A stretch of DNA of 64,000 nucleotides from Dyadobacter alkalitolerans DSM 23607 (GCF_000428845.1 NZ_AUAS01000003.1:496001-560000); one strand, 5' to 3'; counted from the first letter of the stretch, positions 27,244 through 36,203 are shown. Translations and numbers: made by a program. The notes: generated from the letters alone by a model not told the origin.

Positions 27244-28896
27244 ATGAAAAAGTATTTTCGCTCCTTCTGGCTGGCCATTCCGGTGGTGGCAGGGATTGCC
27301 TTTTTTTCGTTTAAAAAAGACGACCGCTTATTCGAAATCGCGCGCAACCTGGACATTTACGCCACATTGTTCAAGGAATTGAATGCTTATTATGTGGACG
27401 AGATCAATCCCAATCAGCTTATTAAGACCAGCATAGACAATATGCTCCGCTCGCTGGACCCTTACACGGTGTATTACGCCGAGGACGACATTGAGGATTA
27501 CATGACGATGACCACCGGAAAATACAACGGCATCGGCGCGATCATTAGTTCGGCGGAAGGCAAGCATACGGTGATGATGGTTTATGAAGATACACCCGCA
27601 CAAAAAGCCGGTTTGCAACTCGGTGATGAAATTGTAAAAATCAACGGCGTGGACCTTTCAACGCGTGAAGATTTTGACACAGGAAAATTGCTGAAAGGAC
27701 AAACTCAATCCAACGTAACCCTCACATTGAAGCGTTACGGCACCACCAAGCCGCTCGAAGTTTCCCTGAACCGCGACATTGTAAAAGTGACCAATGTGCC
27801 TTATTACGGCATGATCAGCGAAGATGTGGGTTACATTGATCTGAAAGATTTCACCGCAACGGCTTCCCGCGAAGTGCGCAATGCATTTCAGGAATTGAAA
27901 GGAAAAGGAATGAAATCCGTCGTGCTGGATTTGCGCGATAATCCGGGTGGCTTGCTGAATATGGCGATTGAAATCTCAAATATTTTCATTGCCAAAGGCG
28001 AAGAGATCGTTTCCACAAAAGGAAAAGTAAGCGAATGGAACAAAACTTACACCGCTTATAACCCTGCACTAGACACCGAAATACCTGTCATAGTGCTCAC
28101 TAACAACCGCAGCGCTTCGGCCGCTGAGATCGTTTCCGGTGTGATCCAGGATTACGACCGCGGCGTTTTGATCGGGCAGCGGACTTATGGAAAAGGCTTG
28201 GTGCAGACCACGCGTGATCTTTCTTTCAATACCAAAATGAAGATCACAACCGCCAAATATTACATCCCCAGCGGCCGGTGCATTCAAGCGATCGATTACA
28301 GCCACAGAAATGACGATGGGAGCGTTGGTAAAATCGCAGATTCGCTCATGACCGAGTTCAAAACCAAAAACGGCCGTTCTGTTTTCGACGGCGGCGGCAT
28401 TTTGCCAGACATTTTAACTGAAAAAGAAACTTACTCGCCACTGGCCACTTCCCTGGGCCGCAATCGTCTTTTCTTCGATTACGCAGTAAAATTCCACTTC
28501 GAGCACCCGACTATTAAACCAGCCAAAGAATTCAGTCTTTCCGACGCGGATTACGCTGCATTTACCAAATGGCTCGGTGATAAAGAATACGATTACACCA
28601 CGCAGGTTGAGCGTGATCTGAATGATCTTGAAGCTTCTGCGAAGAAAGAAAAATCTTTAGAAGTAATTGAAGATCAGCTTAAAGCATTGAAATCAAAGCT
28701 GTCACACAGCAAGGATAATGATTTGCAAATCTTTAAACCAGAGATCAAAAAGATCCTGGAAGAAGAAATTATCAAGCATTATTATCTTGAAAAAGGTTTG
28801 AGAGAAGCCTCGTTTAAAGAAGATCCGGAAGTGAAAGCGGCGTTGGCCTTGTTTAAAGAGCCGGCTCGTTATAATGATCTTTTGAAAAAGAAGTAA
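27244..28896 (+). CDS. S41-family carboxy-terminal processing protease
   Basis: A 550-residue exported serine protease of the CtpA/Prc family, which trims C-termini of envelope proteins. A signal anchor lies at about 8-22. A PDZ domain covers about 85-165, including YNGIGAIIS and TPAQKAGLQLGDEIVKINGV. The catalytic core contains LRDNPGGLL near 231. The Ser-Lys dyad fits Ser292 in NNRSASAAEI and Lys317 in TYGKGL, the usual 25 residues apart. The C-terminal 150 residues are helical and charged, as in Bacteroidota paralogues. It follows rnpA closely; no substrate is evident. Confidence 0.93.
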   Translation: MKKYFRSFWLAIPVVAGIAFFSFKKDDRLFEIARNLDIYATLFKELNAYYVDEINPNQLIKTSIDNMLRSLDPYTVYYAEDDIEDYMTMTTGKYNGIGAIISSAEGKHTVMMVYEDTPAQKAGLQLGDEIVKINGVDLSTREDFDTGKLLKGQTQSNVTLTLKRYGTTKPLEVSLNRDIVKVTNVPYYGMISEDVGYIDLKDFTATASREVRNAFQELKGKGMKSVVLDLRDNPGGLLNMAIEISNIFIAKGEEIVSTKGKVSEWNKTYTAYNPALDTEIPVIVLTNNRSASAAEIVSGVIQDYDRGVLIGQRTYGKGLVQTTRDLSFNTKMKITTAKYYIPSGRCIQAIDYSHRNDDGSVGKIADSLMTEFKTKNGRSVFDGGGILPDILTEKETYSPLATSLGRNRLFFDYAVKFHFEHPTIKPAKEFSLSDADYAAFTKWLGDKEYDYTTQVERDLNDLEASAKKEKSLEVIEDQLKALKSKLSHSKDNDLQIFKPEIKKILEEEIIKHYYLEKGLREASFKEDPEVKAALALFKEPARYNDLLKKK

Positions 28897-28906
28897 CTTA
28901 CCCTAC

Positions 28907-28982
28907 CTGTCACCCTGAGCGGAGCCGAAGGGGCGCTACTACCTAGGTGTAACGCCCCCTTCGGCTCCGCTCAGGGTGACAG
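28907..28982. repeat. Long GC-rich palindrome containing CCCTGAGCGGAGCCGAAGG
   Basis: Arm 28907-28935 (CTGTCACCCTGAGCGGAGCC onward) is complementary to 28953-28982 with a single extra base, giving a stem of about 29 bp and a 17-nt loop. Sequences of this kind recur in many bacterial genomes as dispersed REP-like palindromes. It follows the protease gene by 10 bp and lacks a T run. It may still act as an mRNA 3' end. Confidence 0.85.
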
Positions 28983-29078
28983 AGGCTTGAAGTGATAGAG
29001 GCTGAGGGCGACAGGGCCTCGGCACGCTCGGGCGATAGGACTAGTGACGTCCTACTCCTCTTTGTTTTAATAAATCAT

Positions 29079-29771
29079 ATGCTCCTACTTAGTATCGACA
29101 CCTCCATCCGCGGCTGCTCCGTGGCAGTTCACGAGAATTCAGTTTTACTTGCCAGCGCCGACCTGCATACAGATCGTTCATCCTCTTCCATGCTCACCAC
29201 GCTCATGGAAAGTGCCGTGACTCATGCAGGTTTTACATTAAATGATCTTGACGCTATTGCTGTTGCCAAAGGCCCCGGCTCCTATACAGGGCTACGCGTC
29301 GGCGTTTCGTCTGTGAAAGGGCTTTGTTATGCCTTGGATAAGCCAATGATTGCCATTAACACATTGGAAGCGATGGCTTTGCAGTTGAGTGCATTTTATC
29401 CTGAACATCTGCTTTGTCCGATGATCGATGCGCGGCGGATGGAGGTTTATGCGGCTGTTTTTGACTCGACGAACAATTTCGTACAAGAAACGCAGGCCAT
29501 TATCATGGATGAAAATTCATTTCAGGAGCTGCTTGCTGATCATAAGGTTGTGTTTTTTGGCGATGGTGCGGCTAAATGTGAAGCGTTGCTGGGAGATCAT
29601 CCTAATGCTGTTTTCCCTAAGAGAGAAATTCGACCTTCTGCGGTAACAATCGGTGAATTGGCGGTAAAGGCTTTTGAGAATGCGCAGTTTGAAGATGTGG
29701 CTGCCTTTGAGCCGTATTATTTGAAGGATTTTATGTCTCCACCTTCGAAAAAAACCAGCTTGCAAGCTTAG
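29079..29771 (+). CDS. tsaB: tRNA threonylcarbamoyladenosine biosynthesis protein TsaB
   Basis: TsaB is the partner of TsaD and TsaE in making t6A37 in tRNAs that read ANN codons. From ATG 29079 it has 230 residues with the ASKHA-fold opening MLLLSIDTSIRGCSVAV, then AVAKGPGSYTGLRVGVSSVK (about 66-85) and CPMIDARRMEVYAAVFD, all typical TsaB. The open frame extends to 28992 but that part runs through repeat-derived sequence and is rejected. It follows the large palindrome and precedes a DUF2480 gene by 72 bp. Confidence 0.93.
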   Translation: MLLLSIDTSIRGCSVAVHENSVLLASADLHTDRSSSSMLTTLMESAVTHAGFTLNDLDAIAVAKGPGSYTGLRVGVSSVKGLCYALDKPMIAINTLEAMALQLSAFYPEHLLCPMIDARRMEVYAAVFDSTNNFVQETQAIIMDENSFQELLADHKVVFFGDGAAKCEALLGDHPNAVFPKREIRPSAVTIGELAVKAFENAQFEDVAAFEPYYLKDFMSPPSKKTSLQA

Positions 29772-29843
29772 TGAAAATCGATTTCTGTTTGATCTGATAA
29801 ACAAACTGCGCTTTTTTCGTGTTAGCCATTTAAGCAAAGTAAC

Positions 29844-30386
29844 ATGAAGATGGAAACTGAAGAAATTGTAAACCGGGTTGCGGTTAGTGGCATTGTTTCA
29901 CTGGATTTGGAAGAATTGTATTATCCCGGCGAGCGTGTTTTATACGATATCAAAGACAATTTGTGGCAGGGAATGATCCTGAAAGAAAAGGATTTCCGCG
30001 AATTCCTGAAGGCGCATGACTGGACCCAATATCAGGGTAAGAATGTGGCGATCATTTGTTCGGAAGACGCCATTGTGCCTACCTGGGCTTATATGTTGCT
30101 GGCTGTGCAAATGGAGCCTTATGCGAATGCGGTTATTTTTGGCGATCTGAATGCTTTGGAAGACAAATTGTTTGCTGACGCCATCCGTAAGCTTGATATT
30201 AGCGAATTTGAAGGCAAAAGGGTTGTTGTGAAAGGATGCAGCAAGGTTAATGTTCCGATTTCGGCTTACGTTGAAATCAGCCGGTTGCTCAAACCAATCG
30301 TTCAAAGCCTGATGTTCGGTGAGCCTTGCAGCACGGTTCCTCTTTATAAAAAGCCTAAATCTTCCATTTCTTCCTCCATTGCCTGA
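29844..30386 (+). CDS. DUF2480 family protein
   Basis: A 180-residue cytoplasmic protein of DUF2480, a family almost confined to Bacteroidota and of unknown function. Visible hallmarks are NRVAVSGIVSLDLEELY near the start, the middle segment KNVAIICSEDAIVPTWAYML (about 65-85) and C-terminal KVNVPISAYVEISRLLKP. The last cysteine-containing stretch (GEPCSTVPLYKK) is also conserved in the family. Its 3' end overlaps the convergent rnhB by 43 bp. Start choice between MKMETEE and METEE is uncertain by two residues. Confidence 0.87.
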   Translation: MKMETEEIVNRVAVSGIVSLDLEELYYPGERVLYDIKDNLWQGMILKEKDFREFLKAHDWTQYQGKNVAIICSEDAIVPTWAYMLLAVQMEPYANAVIFGDLNALEDKLFADAIRKLDISEFEGKRVVVKGCSKVNVPISAYVEISRLLKPIVQSLMFGEPCSTVPLYKKPKSSISSSIA

Positions 30387-30973
30387 TCGCAATCAGCCTT
30401 CAATAACTTGAAAGTCATGCGATGATAAGGGCATGGGCCGTGCAGGCCGATGGCTTTCCGGTGGTGAATGGTCGGGTAACCTACATTCGTTTCCCAGCCG
30501 TAATGCGGGAACTGGCCCGAAAGTCTGGACATGAGCTCGTCCCTGTAATTCTTTGCCAAGACCGAAGCGGCTGCAATGGAAAAGTAATGTGAGTCGCCTT
30601 TAATAATGCAGGTGTGCGGAATCATTGGGTAAGGCGTGAAACGGTTGCCGTCCACGAGCAGATGTTCGGGTTTTGTGTGCATCTTATCCACTGCCCGGTG
30701 CATAGCCAAAAAGCTGGCTTTCAATATATTAATCTTGTCAATTTCCAAATTATCAACCTCCGCGACGGCCCAGCAAATGGCTTCGCGGATGATGTCTTTT
30801 TCGAGTTCGAGGCGCTGAATTTTGGTCAGTTGCTTGGAATCGGTGAGATAGGAATGTGTAAAATCTCTTGGTAAAATTACCGCTGCGGCCACAACAGGTC
30901 CAGCCAGACAACCTCTGCCCACCTCGTCCAGCCCAGCCTCAATCGCGTCAAAATTGTAATATGCTTTCAGCAT
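30344..30973 (-). CDS. rnhB: Ribonuclease HII
   Basis: Cleaves the RNA strand of RNA/DNA hybrids and single ribonucleotides in DNA. The 209-residue protein has the catalytic DEDD set: Asp16-Glu17 in GLDEVGRGCLAGP, Asp in LLVDGNRF near 107, and a further acidic near DELMSR. The segment AAASVLAKNYRDELM matches the family. The start ATG shares one base with the stop of the BatA-like gene upstream, so it is translationally linked to that operon. Its 3' end overlaps DUF2480 convergently by 43 bp. Confidence 0.95.
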   Translation of the reverse strand: MLKAYYNFDAIEAGLDEVGRGCLAGPVVAAAVILPRDFTHSYLTDSKQLTKIQRLELEKDIIREAICWAVAEVDNLEIDKINILKASFLAMHRAVDKMHTKPEHLLVDGNRFTPYPMIPHTCIIKGDSHYFSIAAASVLAKNYRDELMSRLSGQFPHYGWETNVGYPTIHHRKAIGLHGPCPYHRMTFKLLKADCDQAMEEEMEDLGFL

Positions 30974-31992
30974 TAATCTTCAAGAATATTTGCCATGAAT
31001 GTACTTTTTGTTCCAATTGCAATTAGCAGGAACAACACTGCCCAATATAAATAGATCCGGTAAAAATCGGTTACGTCGCGGGAAACGACGTCGCGGGATT
31101 TCACTTTTTCGAGCTGATCAATTTGCTTGAAAACCCCCGTGAGCGCACTGTTATCGGACGCACGAAAATATTTCCCGTTTCCCAAACCTGCAATGTTTTT
31201 CAGCTCCGTTTCATCTACTAACGCATTCGACACGGCTGCACTGTCGGTGCGTGTCGATTTTTTTTGCTTACCCACCGAAATAGTATAAACCTTCACCCCG
31301 AATGCATGCGCCAGCTGCGCCGATGTTGCCGGCCCCAAATTCCCGGACGTGTTATCGCCATCGCTGATCAGAATTGCCACTTTGCTTTCGCCCGGCGTTT
31401 CCCGCATGCGATTCACCGCCACCGCAAGCGCACTCCCGATCGCCGTTCCGGCAGTGGGCACCATGGCCGGATTTATTTCATCCAAAAAACCATAAAGCAA
31501 TTCATAATCAGTTGTTAAGGGGCAAAGCGAAACAGCTTCTCCGGCAAAAACGATCAGTCCTATGCGGTCCTGCAAACGGCCTTTGATAAACTCCCTCGCA
31601 ACGAGTTTGGCGGCTTCAAGGCGGTTGGGGCTCAGATCTTTTTCCATCATGGAGTCCGAAATATCTAGCAAAAGCATAATGTCGATGCCTTCCGAGTACT
31701 GATCCGTTCTTTCGGAAATCACCTGCGGGCGCGCCAGCGCGACCAAAATCAGTGCAATCCCCAGCCCGACCGAAACCGGCTGCACAAACCGCAGCAATGT
31801 TTGCCAGTCCCGCGTGCCCCTTACCGGGCTGTAAGTAATCACCAAACGCTGCTTGTGCTTCCTATGCAGCGCATTGCGAAGCCAGAAAAGGATCGGAACG
31901 AAGGGCAGCAGATATAAAAAATACGGATACACCCATTCGTAAGACCGAAAGACCTCATAACCAAACCATTTTAATGAAAACCATTTTTCCAT
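30973..31992 (-). CDS. BatA-like VWA-domain membrane protein
   Basis: A 339-residue inner membrane protein with hydrophobic helices at the N-terminus (about 20-37 and 65-85) and at the C-terminus (about 310-328) framing a periplasm-facing von Willebrand A domain. The MIDAS metal site is complete: DISDSMM near residue 110, a Thr in PTAGTAIGSALA and ISDGDNTSGN. The arrangement matches BatA of Bacteroides aerotolerance-type operons. It sits between the BatD-like gene (8 bp upstream) and rnhB (1-bp overlap), in a unit that begins with a DUF58 gene. Bat systems work with MoxR ATPases, absent from this window next to the group. Confidence 0.88.
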   Translation of the reverse strand: MEKWFSLKWFGYEVFRSYEWVYPYFLYLLPFVPILFWLRNALHRKHKQRLVITYSPVRGTRDWQTLLRFVQPVSVGLGIALILVALARPQVISERTDQYSEGIDIMLLLDISDSMMEKDLSPNRLEAAKLVAREFIKGRLQDRIGLIVFAGEAVSLCPLTTDYELLYGFLDEINPAMVPTAGTAIGSALAVAVNRMRETPGESKVAILISDGDNTSGNLGPATSAQLAHAFGVKVYTISVGKQKKSTRTDSAAVSNALVDETELKNIAGLGNGKYFRASDNSALTGVFKQIDQLEKVKSRDVVSRDVTDFYRIYLYWAVLFLLIAIGTKSTFMANILED

Positions 31993-32000
31993 AAGTCAGA

Positions 32001-32915
32001 TCAAGCGATGGGGCTGTCGAGGATGAATCTTCTTTTGTTGCGGTAAATCCGCGTCGCACCGCTTTTGAGGACTTCAAGCGATTCGGCCATGTTTTTGGAA
32101 ATCACTTGTCCGTATATAATGCTGTCCATGTTTTTTAATGCTTCGGCCAGTGCTTCGTCAGGCATGTTGTCCACGATTTCACGCGTTGTATAGGTTGCAA
32201 AAGGCTTTTTTTCCAATCGCTCCAAATAATTTTTCCAGACAATAATGGCCTTTTCTGCGTCCTTAATGTTGTTTTTTTCTCGGGCATTCCGCATCAGACG
32301 GTTGAACGAGCGTACATATTCCAGATGCCGCCGCTGCAACTTGATGAGCTGCCATTGTTTATAAATATCCTGTCCAAAAACCCAGTAAATGCTTCCCACA
32401 ACGCCAATAATGAGTGCAATACTGCCTAGCAAAATAGAAAAGTTAAACTCACTGCTCAATGGCAAAAGGGAAGTTTCTGGCACAAGCTTCGCCATTTTCA
32501 CCGCTTCAACGACATTGCTTTTGATCAGAAAAACAGAATCAGGTTTTGTAAAAACAGCCGTGCAATCTTTTTTATTGAAGACATAAACAGGCATTTTCAG
32601 TGCCTGCGACCGCGCTACATCAAAGGAAATAAGCTGGTAAACCGCGCTGTCCACACTGCCCCGGTCGTCTGTGCTGGACGTGAAGGCTCTTTTGGAAATG
32701 ATTTCAAAAGGCGAGAAATCATATAAGGTGTCCGGGAAAAAGATTTCAGTTTTAGGATCGTGGCGGACGCTTAATGAGAAATAGACGGGCTTACCTACTT
32801 CAATGCTGTCGTTCAGGAAGAGGCCTAATGGTTTTATTTTTTGACCAAAACCTGCTGTTGGCAAGAGGTTAAGGAGCAAAAACAGGGTGAAAAACGCTAT
32901 GACGGATCTGACCAT
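32001..32915 (-). CDS. BatD-like exported protein with membrane anchor
   Basis: A 304-residue protein: signal peptide (about 1-24, ending GFGQ), an extracytoplasmic domain with immunoglobulin-like beta pattern up to about residue 160, one membrane helix at about 160-180 (ILLGSIALIIGVVGSIYWVF) and a basic helical cytoplasmic tail. The layout and location between DUF58 and BatA-like genes suggest the short BatD-type component. Sequence identity to a named family is not obvious, so this call leans on context. The gap to the DUF58 stop is 1 bp and to the BatA-like start 8 bp. The tail KKPFATYTTREIVDNMP resembles the conserved end of such proteins. Confidence 0.66.
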   Translation of the reverse strand: MVRSVIAFFTLFLLLNLLPTAGFGQKIKPLGLFLNDSIEVGKPVYFSLSVRHDPKTEIFFPDTLYDFSPFEIISKRAFTSSTDDRGSVDSAVYQLISFDVARSQALKMPVYVFNKKDCTAVFTKPDSVFLIKSNVVEAVKMAKLVPETSLLPLSSEFNFSILLGSIALIIGVVGSIYWVFGQDIYKQWQLIKLQRRHLEYVRSFNRLMRNAREKNNIKDAEKAIIVWKNYLERLEKKPFATYTTREIVDNMPDEALAEALKNMDSIIYGQVISKNMAESLEVLKSGATRIYRNKRRFILDSPIA

Positions 32916-32916
32916 T

Positions 32917-33804
32917 TTACGACGAAGAACTGCTTTTCGTATAACGTCTCACCTTGAACAAATGGATCAGCGCGGGCACATAATCTTCCTGCGTGTTGAT
33001 GGAAATATAATCCGCGCGGTTTTGGTGGCAAAGCCTTTCGAGTTCGGAGCTTCGCTTGCTAAACCGGCTCGCCATTTCCTCCTTATATTGCCTGGACGAC
33101 GTGTTGACCCAAACCGTGCTCTGCTTTTCGGCATCATACAAAGGAATAATTCCCAATCCCGGCAGGTTCACTTCCCGCGAATCATACAAATGGATCACAA
33201 TCAGGTCGTGCTTGCGGGCGAGTGCTTTGAGGTTATGCTGGTAATTATTATCAATGAAATCGGAGATCAGAAATATCAGGCTTCGTCTTTTAACAACATT
33301 TAACGTTACGAGAATCGCCTCCGCAATGTTGGTCTTTCCGGATTCGGGAACGAGTTTATAAAGCTCCGAAATCACGCCATAACCATGCTTCATCCCATCG
33401 GAAGGACGAATGTAACGCTCATTTTTATCAGAAAAACAAAGCAGACCAACCCGCGAAGCTTCCTGGATCGCGGATAATGTTAAAACACCGCAAATCTCCT
33501 TTGCAATGTCAATTTTAAGTCTTTTAAGCTCTCCTACTTGCTGTGAGGCACTTACGTCGAGCATGAAGAAAGCCGTCTGCTCTTTGTCTTCTTTGAAAAT
33601 CTTGACAAATGTGCCGTGGCCTTTGGCCGACGTATTCCAGTCGATAGCGCGCACGTCGTCGCCATATTGGTAAAGCCGCAGGTCGTCGAATTCGAGTCCC
33701 GAGCCTTTGAAAACGGAGTGAAAATTGCCGTAACGCTCGCTGGTCACCGCTTTCCGCATGCGGATTTCATACTTTCTTAGCTTTCCAAGAAACTGTTCAA
33801 ACAT
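32917..33804 (-). CDS. DUF58 domain-containing protein of the Bat/MoxR type
   Basis: From ATG 33804 a 295-residue soluble protein, starting MFEQFLGKLRKYEIRM. The DUF58 signature appears as GNFHSVFKGSGLEFDDLRLY followed by YGDDVRAIDWNTSAK. A VWA-like fold follows (FFMLDVSASQQVG, and LIFLISDFIDNNYQ), keeping a DVSAS MIDAS motif. DUF58 proteins are scaffold partners of MoxR AAA ATPases. The open frame reaches 34116, but that part is antisense to the divergent lipoprotein and has no family character. It is the first gene of the DUF58, BatD-like, BatA-like, rnhB unit. Confidence 0.9.
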   Translation of the reverse strand: MFEQFLGKLRKYEIRMRKAVTSERYGNFHSVFKGSGLEFDDLRLYQYGDDVRAIDWNTSAKGHGTFVKIFKEDKEQTAFFMLDVSASQQVGELKRLKIDIAKEICGVLTLSAIQEASRVGLLCFSDKNERYIRPSDGMKHGYGVISELYKLVPESGKTNIAEAILVTLNVVKRRSLIFLISDFIDNNYQHNLKALARKHDLIVIHLYDSREVNLPGLGIIPLYDAEKQSTVWVNTSSRQYKEEMASRFSKRSSELERLCHQNRADYISINTQEDYVPALIHLFKVRRYTKSSSSS

Positions 33805-33873
33805 TAGTTTTGCGAAAAAATTATCACCTTTGCTACCCGGCGTATCTAAACAAAGATATACATTTTGCGTTTT

Positions 33874-34248
33874 ATGAGGTGTCCGACAGTTAATTTCCCG
33901 AACGGATTGATCCACTTTTTGCTTGCTATGCTGGTTTTTGCTAGCTGTGTTAGCGACGAAAAGCCGCCTAAGGACACATTGAGCGAGGAGGAAATGGCAA
34001 AGATCCTGACAGACATTCATCTGGCCGAGTCGCGGATCAACCGCTTGCAGCTGAGATCGCTGGATTCGTCGCTGATGATCTTCAACAAGATCAAAAGCGA
34101 CATTTGGAAAAAACATAAAGTGGATACCGTGGCTTACCGCAAAAGCTACGATTACTATATGACCCGTCCGGAAACGATGACGCGGATCTATGAAAAAGTG
34201 AACAAGAATGTGGAGATCCGGGAGAAAACAAATAATATTAAGCTCTGA
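33874..34248 (+). CDS. DUF4296 lipoprotein
   Basis: A 124-residue lipoprotein from ATG 33874: signal peptide with lipobox FASC near residue 22, then a helical domain with the DUF4296 pattern (LSEEEMAKILTDIHLAESRI, then MIFNKIKSDIWKKHKVDTVA and SYDYYMTRPETM). The family is restricted to Bacteroidota and has no known function. It is divergent from the DUF58 gene, with 69 bp between starts, and is followed 34 bp later by a DPM-type glycosyltransferase. A TTG start at 33865 would add three residues. Confidence 0.88.
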   Translation: MRCPTVNFPNGLIHFLLAMLVFASCVSDEKPPKDTLSEEEMAKILTDIHLAESRINRLQLRSLDSSLMIFNKIKSDIWKKHKVDTVAYRKSYDYYMTRPETMTRIYEKVNKNVEIREKTNNIKL

Positions 34249-34282
34249 ACATCACACATTTAATTTAACCCTATCACCAGTT

Positions 34283-35032
34283 GTGAATAACAGTATTGTA
34301 GTAATCCCTACCTACAACGAGATTGAAAATGTCGAGGCAATCATACGCAAAGTATTTAGCTTAAGTCAGCCATTTCATGTGCTTATCATCGACGACGGCT
34401 CGCCCGACGGCACTGCGGCCGTTGTGAAAGACCTTATGAAGACGTATGAAGGCCAACTTCACCTGGTTGAAAGAAAAGGAAAATTAGGATTGGGAACAGC
34501 TTACATTCACGGCTTTAAATGGGCCATGGAGCGGGGTTATGAGTATATTTTTGAAATGGATGCGGATTTCTCCCATCCGCCGGAAGATTTGATCCGCTTG
34601 CATCATGCCTGCGCTGTGGAGGGTCACGATGTGGCCATTGGCTCACGTTACATTACGGGAGTTAATGTCGTTAACTGGCCCATTAACAGGGTGTTAATGT
34701 CCTATTTTGCTGGATATTATGTGAGAATGATTACAGGAATGCAGATCATGGACCCCACTGCCGGATTTATCTGCTATACGAGCAAGGTTTTGAAAACCAT
34801 CAATCTGGACAACATTCGGTTCATCGGTTATGCGTTTCAAATTGAAATGAAATTCAACTCCTGGAAATACGGCTTCGACATTGTAGAAGTGCCCATCATT
34901 TTCACAGATAGGACCAAAGGTGCTTCCAAAATGTCAAAGGGCATTTTTAAAGAAGCGATCCTTGGAGTGATTACATTGAAAGTCAACAGCTTTTTTAAGC
35001 GTTATATCCCGCATGGGCAAGTTCAGAAATAG
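34283..35032 (+). CDS. Polyprenol monophosphomannose synthase-like GT2
   Basis: A 249-residue glycosyltransferase of the DPM1 class, which transfers mannose or another sugar from an NDP donor to a polyprenyl phosphate. The protein opens with NNSIVVIPTYNEIENVEAII, then DDGSPDGTA (about 38-46) and EMDADFSHPPEDL with the metal-binding acidic cluster (about 92-104). IGSRYITG follows, and FQIEMKFNSWKYG near the end. The open frame begins at 34208, inside the DUF4296 gene; GTG at 34283 fits the family start. No C-terminal membrane helices are present, as in single-domain DPM1. It overlaps the M20 gene convergently by 38 bp. Confidence 0.86.
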   Translation: MNNSIVVIPTYNEIENVEAIIRKVFSLSQPFHVLIIDDGSPDGTAAVVKDLMKTYEGQLHLVERKGKLGLGTAYIHGFKWAMERGYEYIFEMDADFSHPPEDLIRLHHACAVEGHDVAIGSRYITGVNVVNWPINRVLMSYFAGYYVRMITGMQIMDPTAGFICYTSKVLKTINLDNIRFIGYAFQIEMKFNSWKYGFDIVEVPIIFTDRTKGASKMSKGIFKEAILGVITLKVNSFFKRYIPHGQVQK

Positions 35033-36203
35033 CCAGCCAGGACATTAATCCGGTTGAAATTTCCAATGCGCTTTCGTCAATGTCAAATGTGGGCGTGTGC
35101 ACGCCGGAAATGATGCCGCGCTCTTCATTGCGGGTCCCTAATCTGTAAAAGCAAGAATCCACAACCTGCGAATAAAATGCGAAATCTTCGCCAGCCATCC
35201 AGAGATCGAGGTCGATGACATTTTCTGCACCCATATAATCTGTGGCTGCGCTTCTGGTGCGTCGGGTTAGCTCAGGATGGTTTTTGAGGAAAGGATAACC
35301 TTTTACGATTTCAAATTCGCAGCTTCCGCCCATGGCTTCGGCAATGCCTTCGGCCATTTTTTTCATTTTTTTCAAACCATCTGCCCGCCATTCTTCATCC
35401 ATGCAACGCCATGTTCCCTGAATAGTCACTTCATTTGGAATCACATTGGTAACACCATCTGCAATAAATCTGCCGAACGATAGCACAGCAGGGTTAGCAG
35501 GATTTCGGTTGCGGCTAATGATCTGCTGCAATGCGACAATAATGTGTGACGCCATCAAAACCGGATCGACTAACTGATGTGGAGCCGCTGCGTGGCCACC
35601 TTTTCCTTTTACGGTTAAGTAAAGTTCGTCAGTGCTAGCCATGTACATGCCTTCGCGAAAGCCGATTTTACCAACAGGAATGTTTGGCGCGACATGCTGC
35701 CCAACCATGCTGGCTGGTCTTGGATTTTCTAAAACGCCTTCTTTGATCATTAGGGAAGCTCCGCCCGGTGCTTTTTCCTCAGCAGGCTGGAAAACCAGTT
35801 TTATAGTCCCTTCAAACTCTTCTTTTAATTGATTCAAAATCCTTGCAGTTCCCAGCAAAGAAGAAGTATGCACATCATGCCCGCAAGCGTGCATAACGCC
35901 CGGAACGGTTGACTTGTAAGGAACATCATTAGCCTCCAAAATCGGGAGCGCATCCATATCTGCACGCAAGCCTACAACGCGTTTTCCTGGATTTCTGCCT
36001 TCAATGATCGCTACAACGCCCGTTCCAGCAATGCCTTCTTCGGGTTGTAAGCCAATGGCCGTAAGTTCGCCGGCTACGTATTTCGCTGTTTTATATTCTT
36101 CAAAAGACAACTCGGGATTGCTGTGCAAATGGCGGCGGTGCGCTATAATGTCTGCGGATTGATCTTTGGCGAGGGCTTTTATTTTTTCTTGCAGCTGAGA
36201 CAT
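34995..36203 (-). CDS. M20-family metallo-amidohydrolase (N-acyl amino acid hydrolase type)
   Basis: A 402-residue zinc hydrolase of the peptidase M20D family that removes acyl groups from amino acids. From MSQLQEKIKAL it shows RRHLHSNPELSFEEYKTA (about 28-45), the metal ligands HACGHDVHTSSLLG (about 105-118), FQPAEEKAPGGA with the catalytic Glu pair (about 139-150) and the dimerisation lid GKGGHAAAPHQ near 195. The C-terminal MAGEDFAFY holds another ligand region. The open frame continues to 36239 with an unconvincing extension. The 3' end overlaps the DPM-type gene by 38 bp. A possible alternative is indole-acetyl amino acid hydrolase; GH3 at 43025 is far away. Confidence 0.9.
   Translation of the reverse strand: MSQLQEKIKALAKDQSADIIAHRRHLHSNPELSFEEYKTAKYVAGELTAIGLQPEEGIAGTGVVAIIEGRNPGKRVVGLRADMDALPILEANDVPYKSTVPGVMHACGHDVHTSSLLGTARILNQLKEEFEGTIKLVFQPAEEKAPGGASLMIKEGVLENPRPASMVGQHVAPNIPVGKIGFREGMYMASTDELYLTVKGKGGHAAAPHQLVDPVLMASHIIVALQQIISRNRNPANPAVLSFGRFIADGVTNVIPNEVTIQGTWRCMDEEWRADGLKKMKKMAEGIAEAMGGSCEFEIVKGYPFLKNHPELTRRTRSAATDYMGAENVIDLDLWMAGEDFAFYSQVVDSCFYRLGTRNEERGIISGVHTPTFDIDESALEISTGLMSWLAISELAHAGYNA

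Noticed and set aside
33805..34116. Extended N-terminus of the DUF58 protein
   Set aside because: The extra 104 residues are antisense to the DUF4296 lipoprotein and match nothing in DUF58; the ATG at 33804 begins at the family start.
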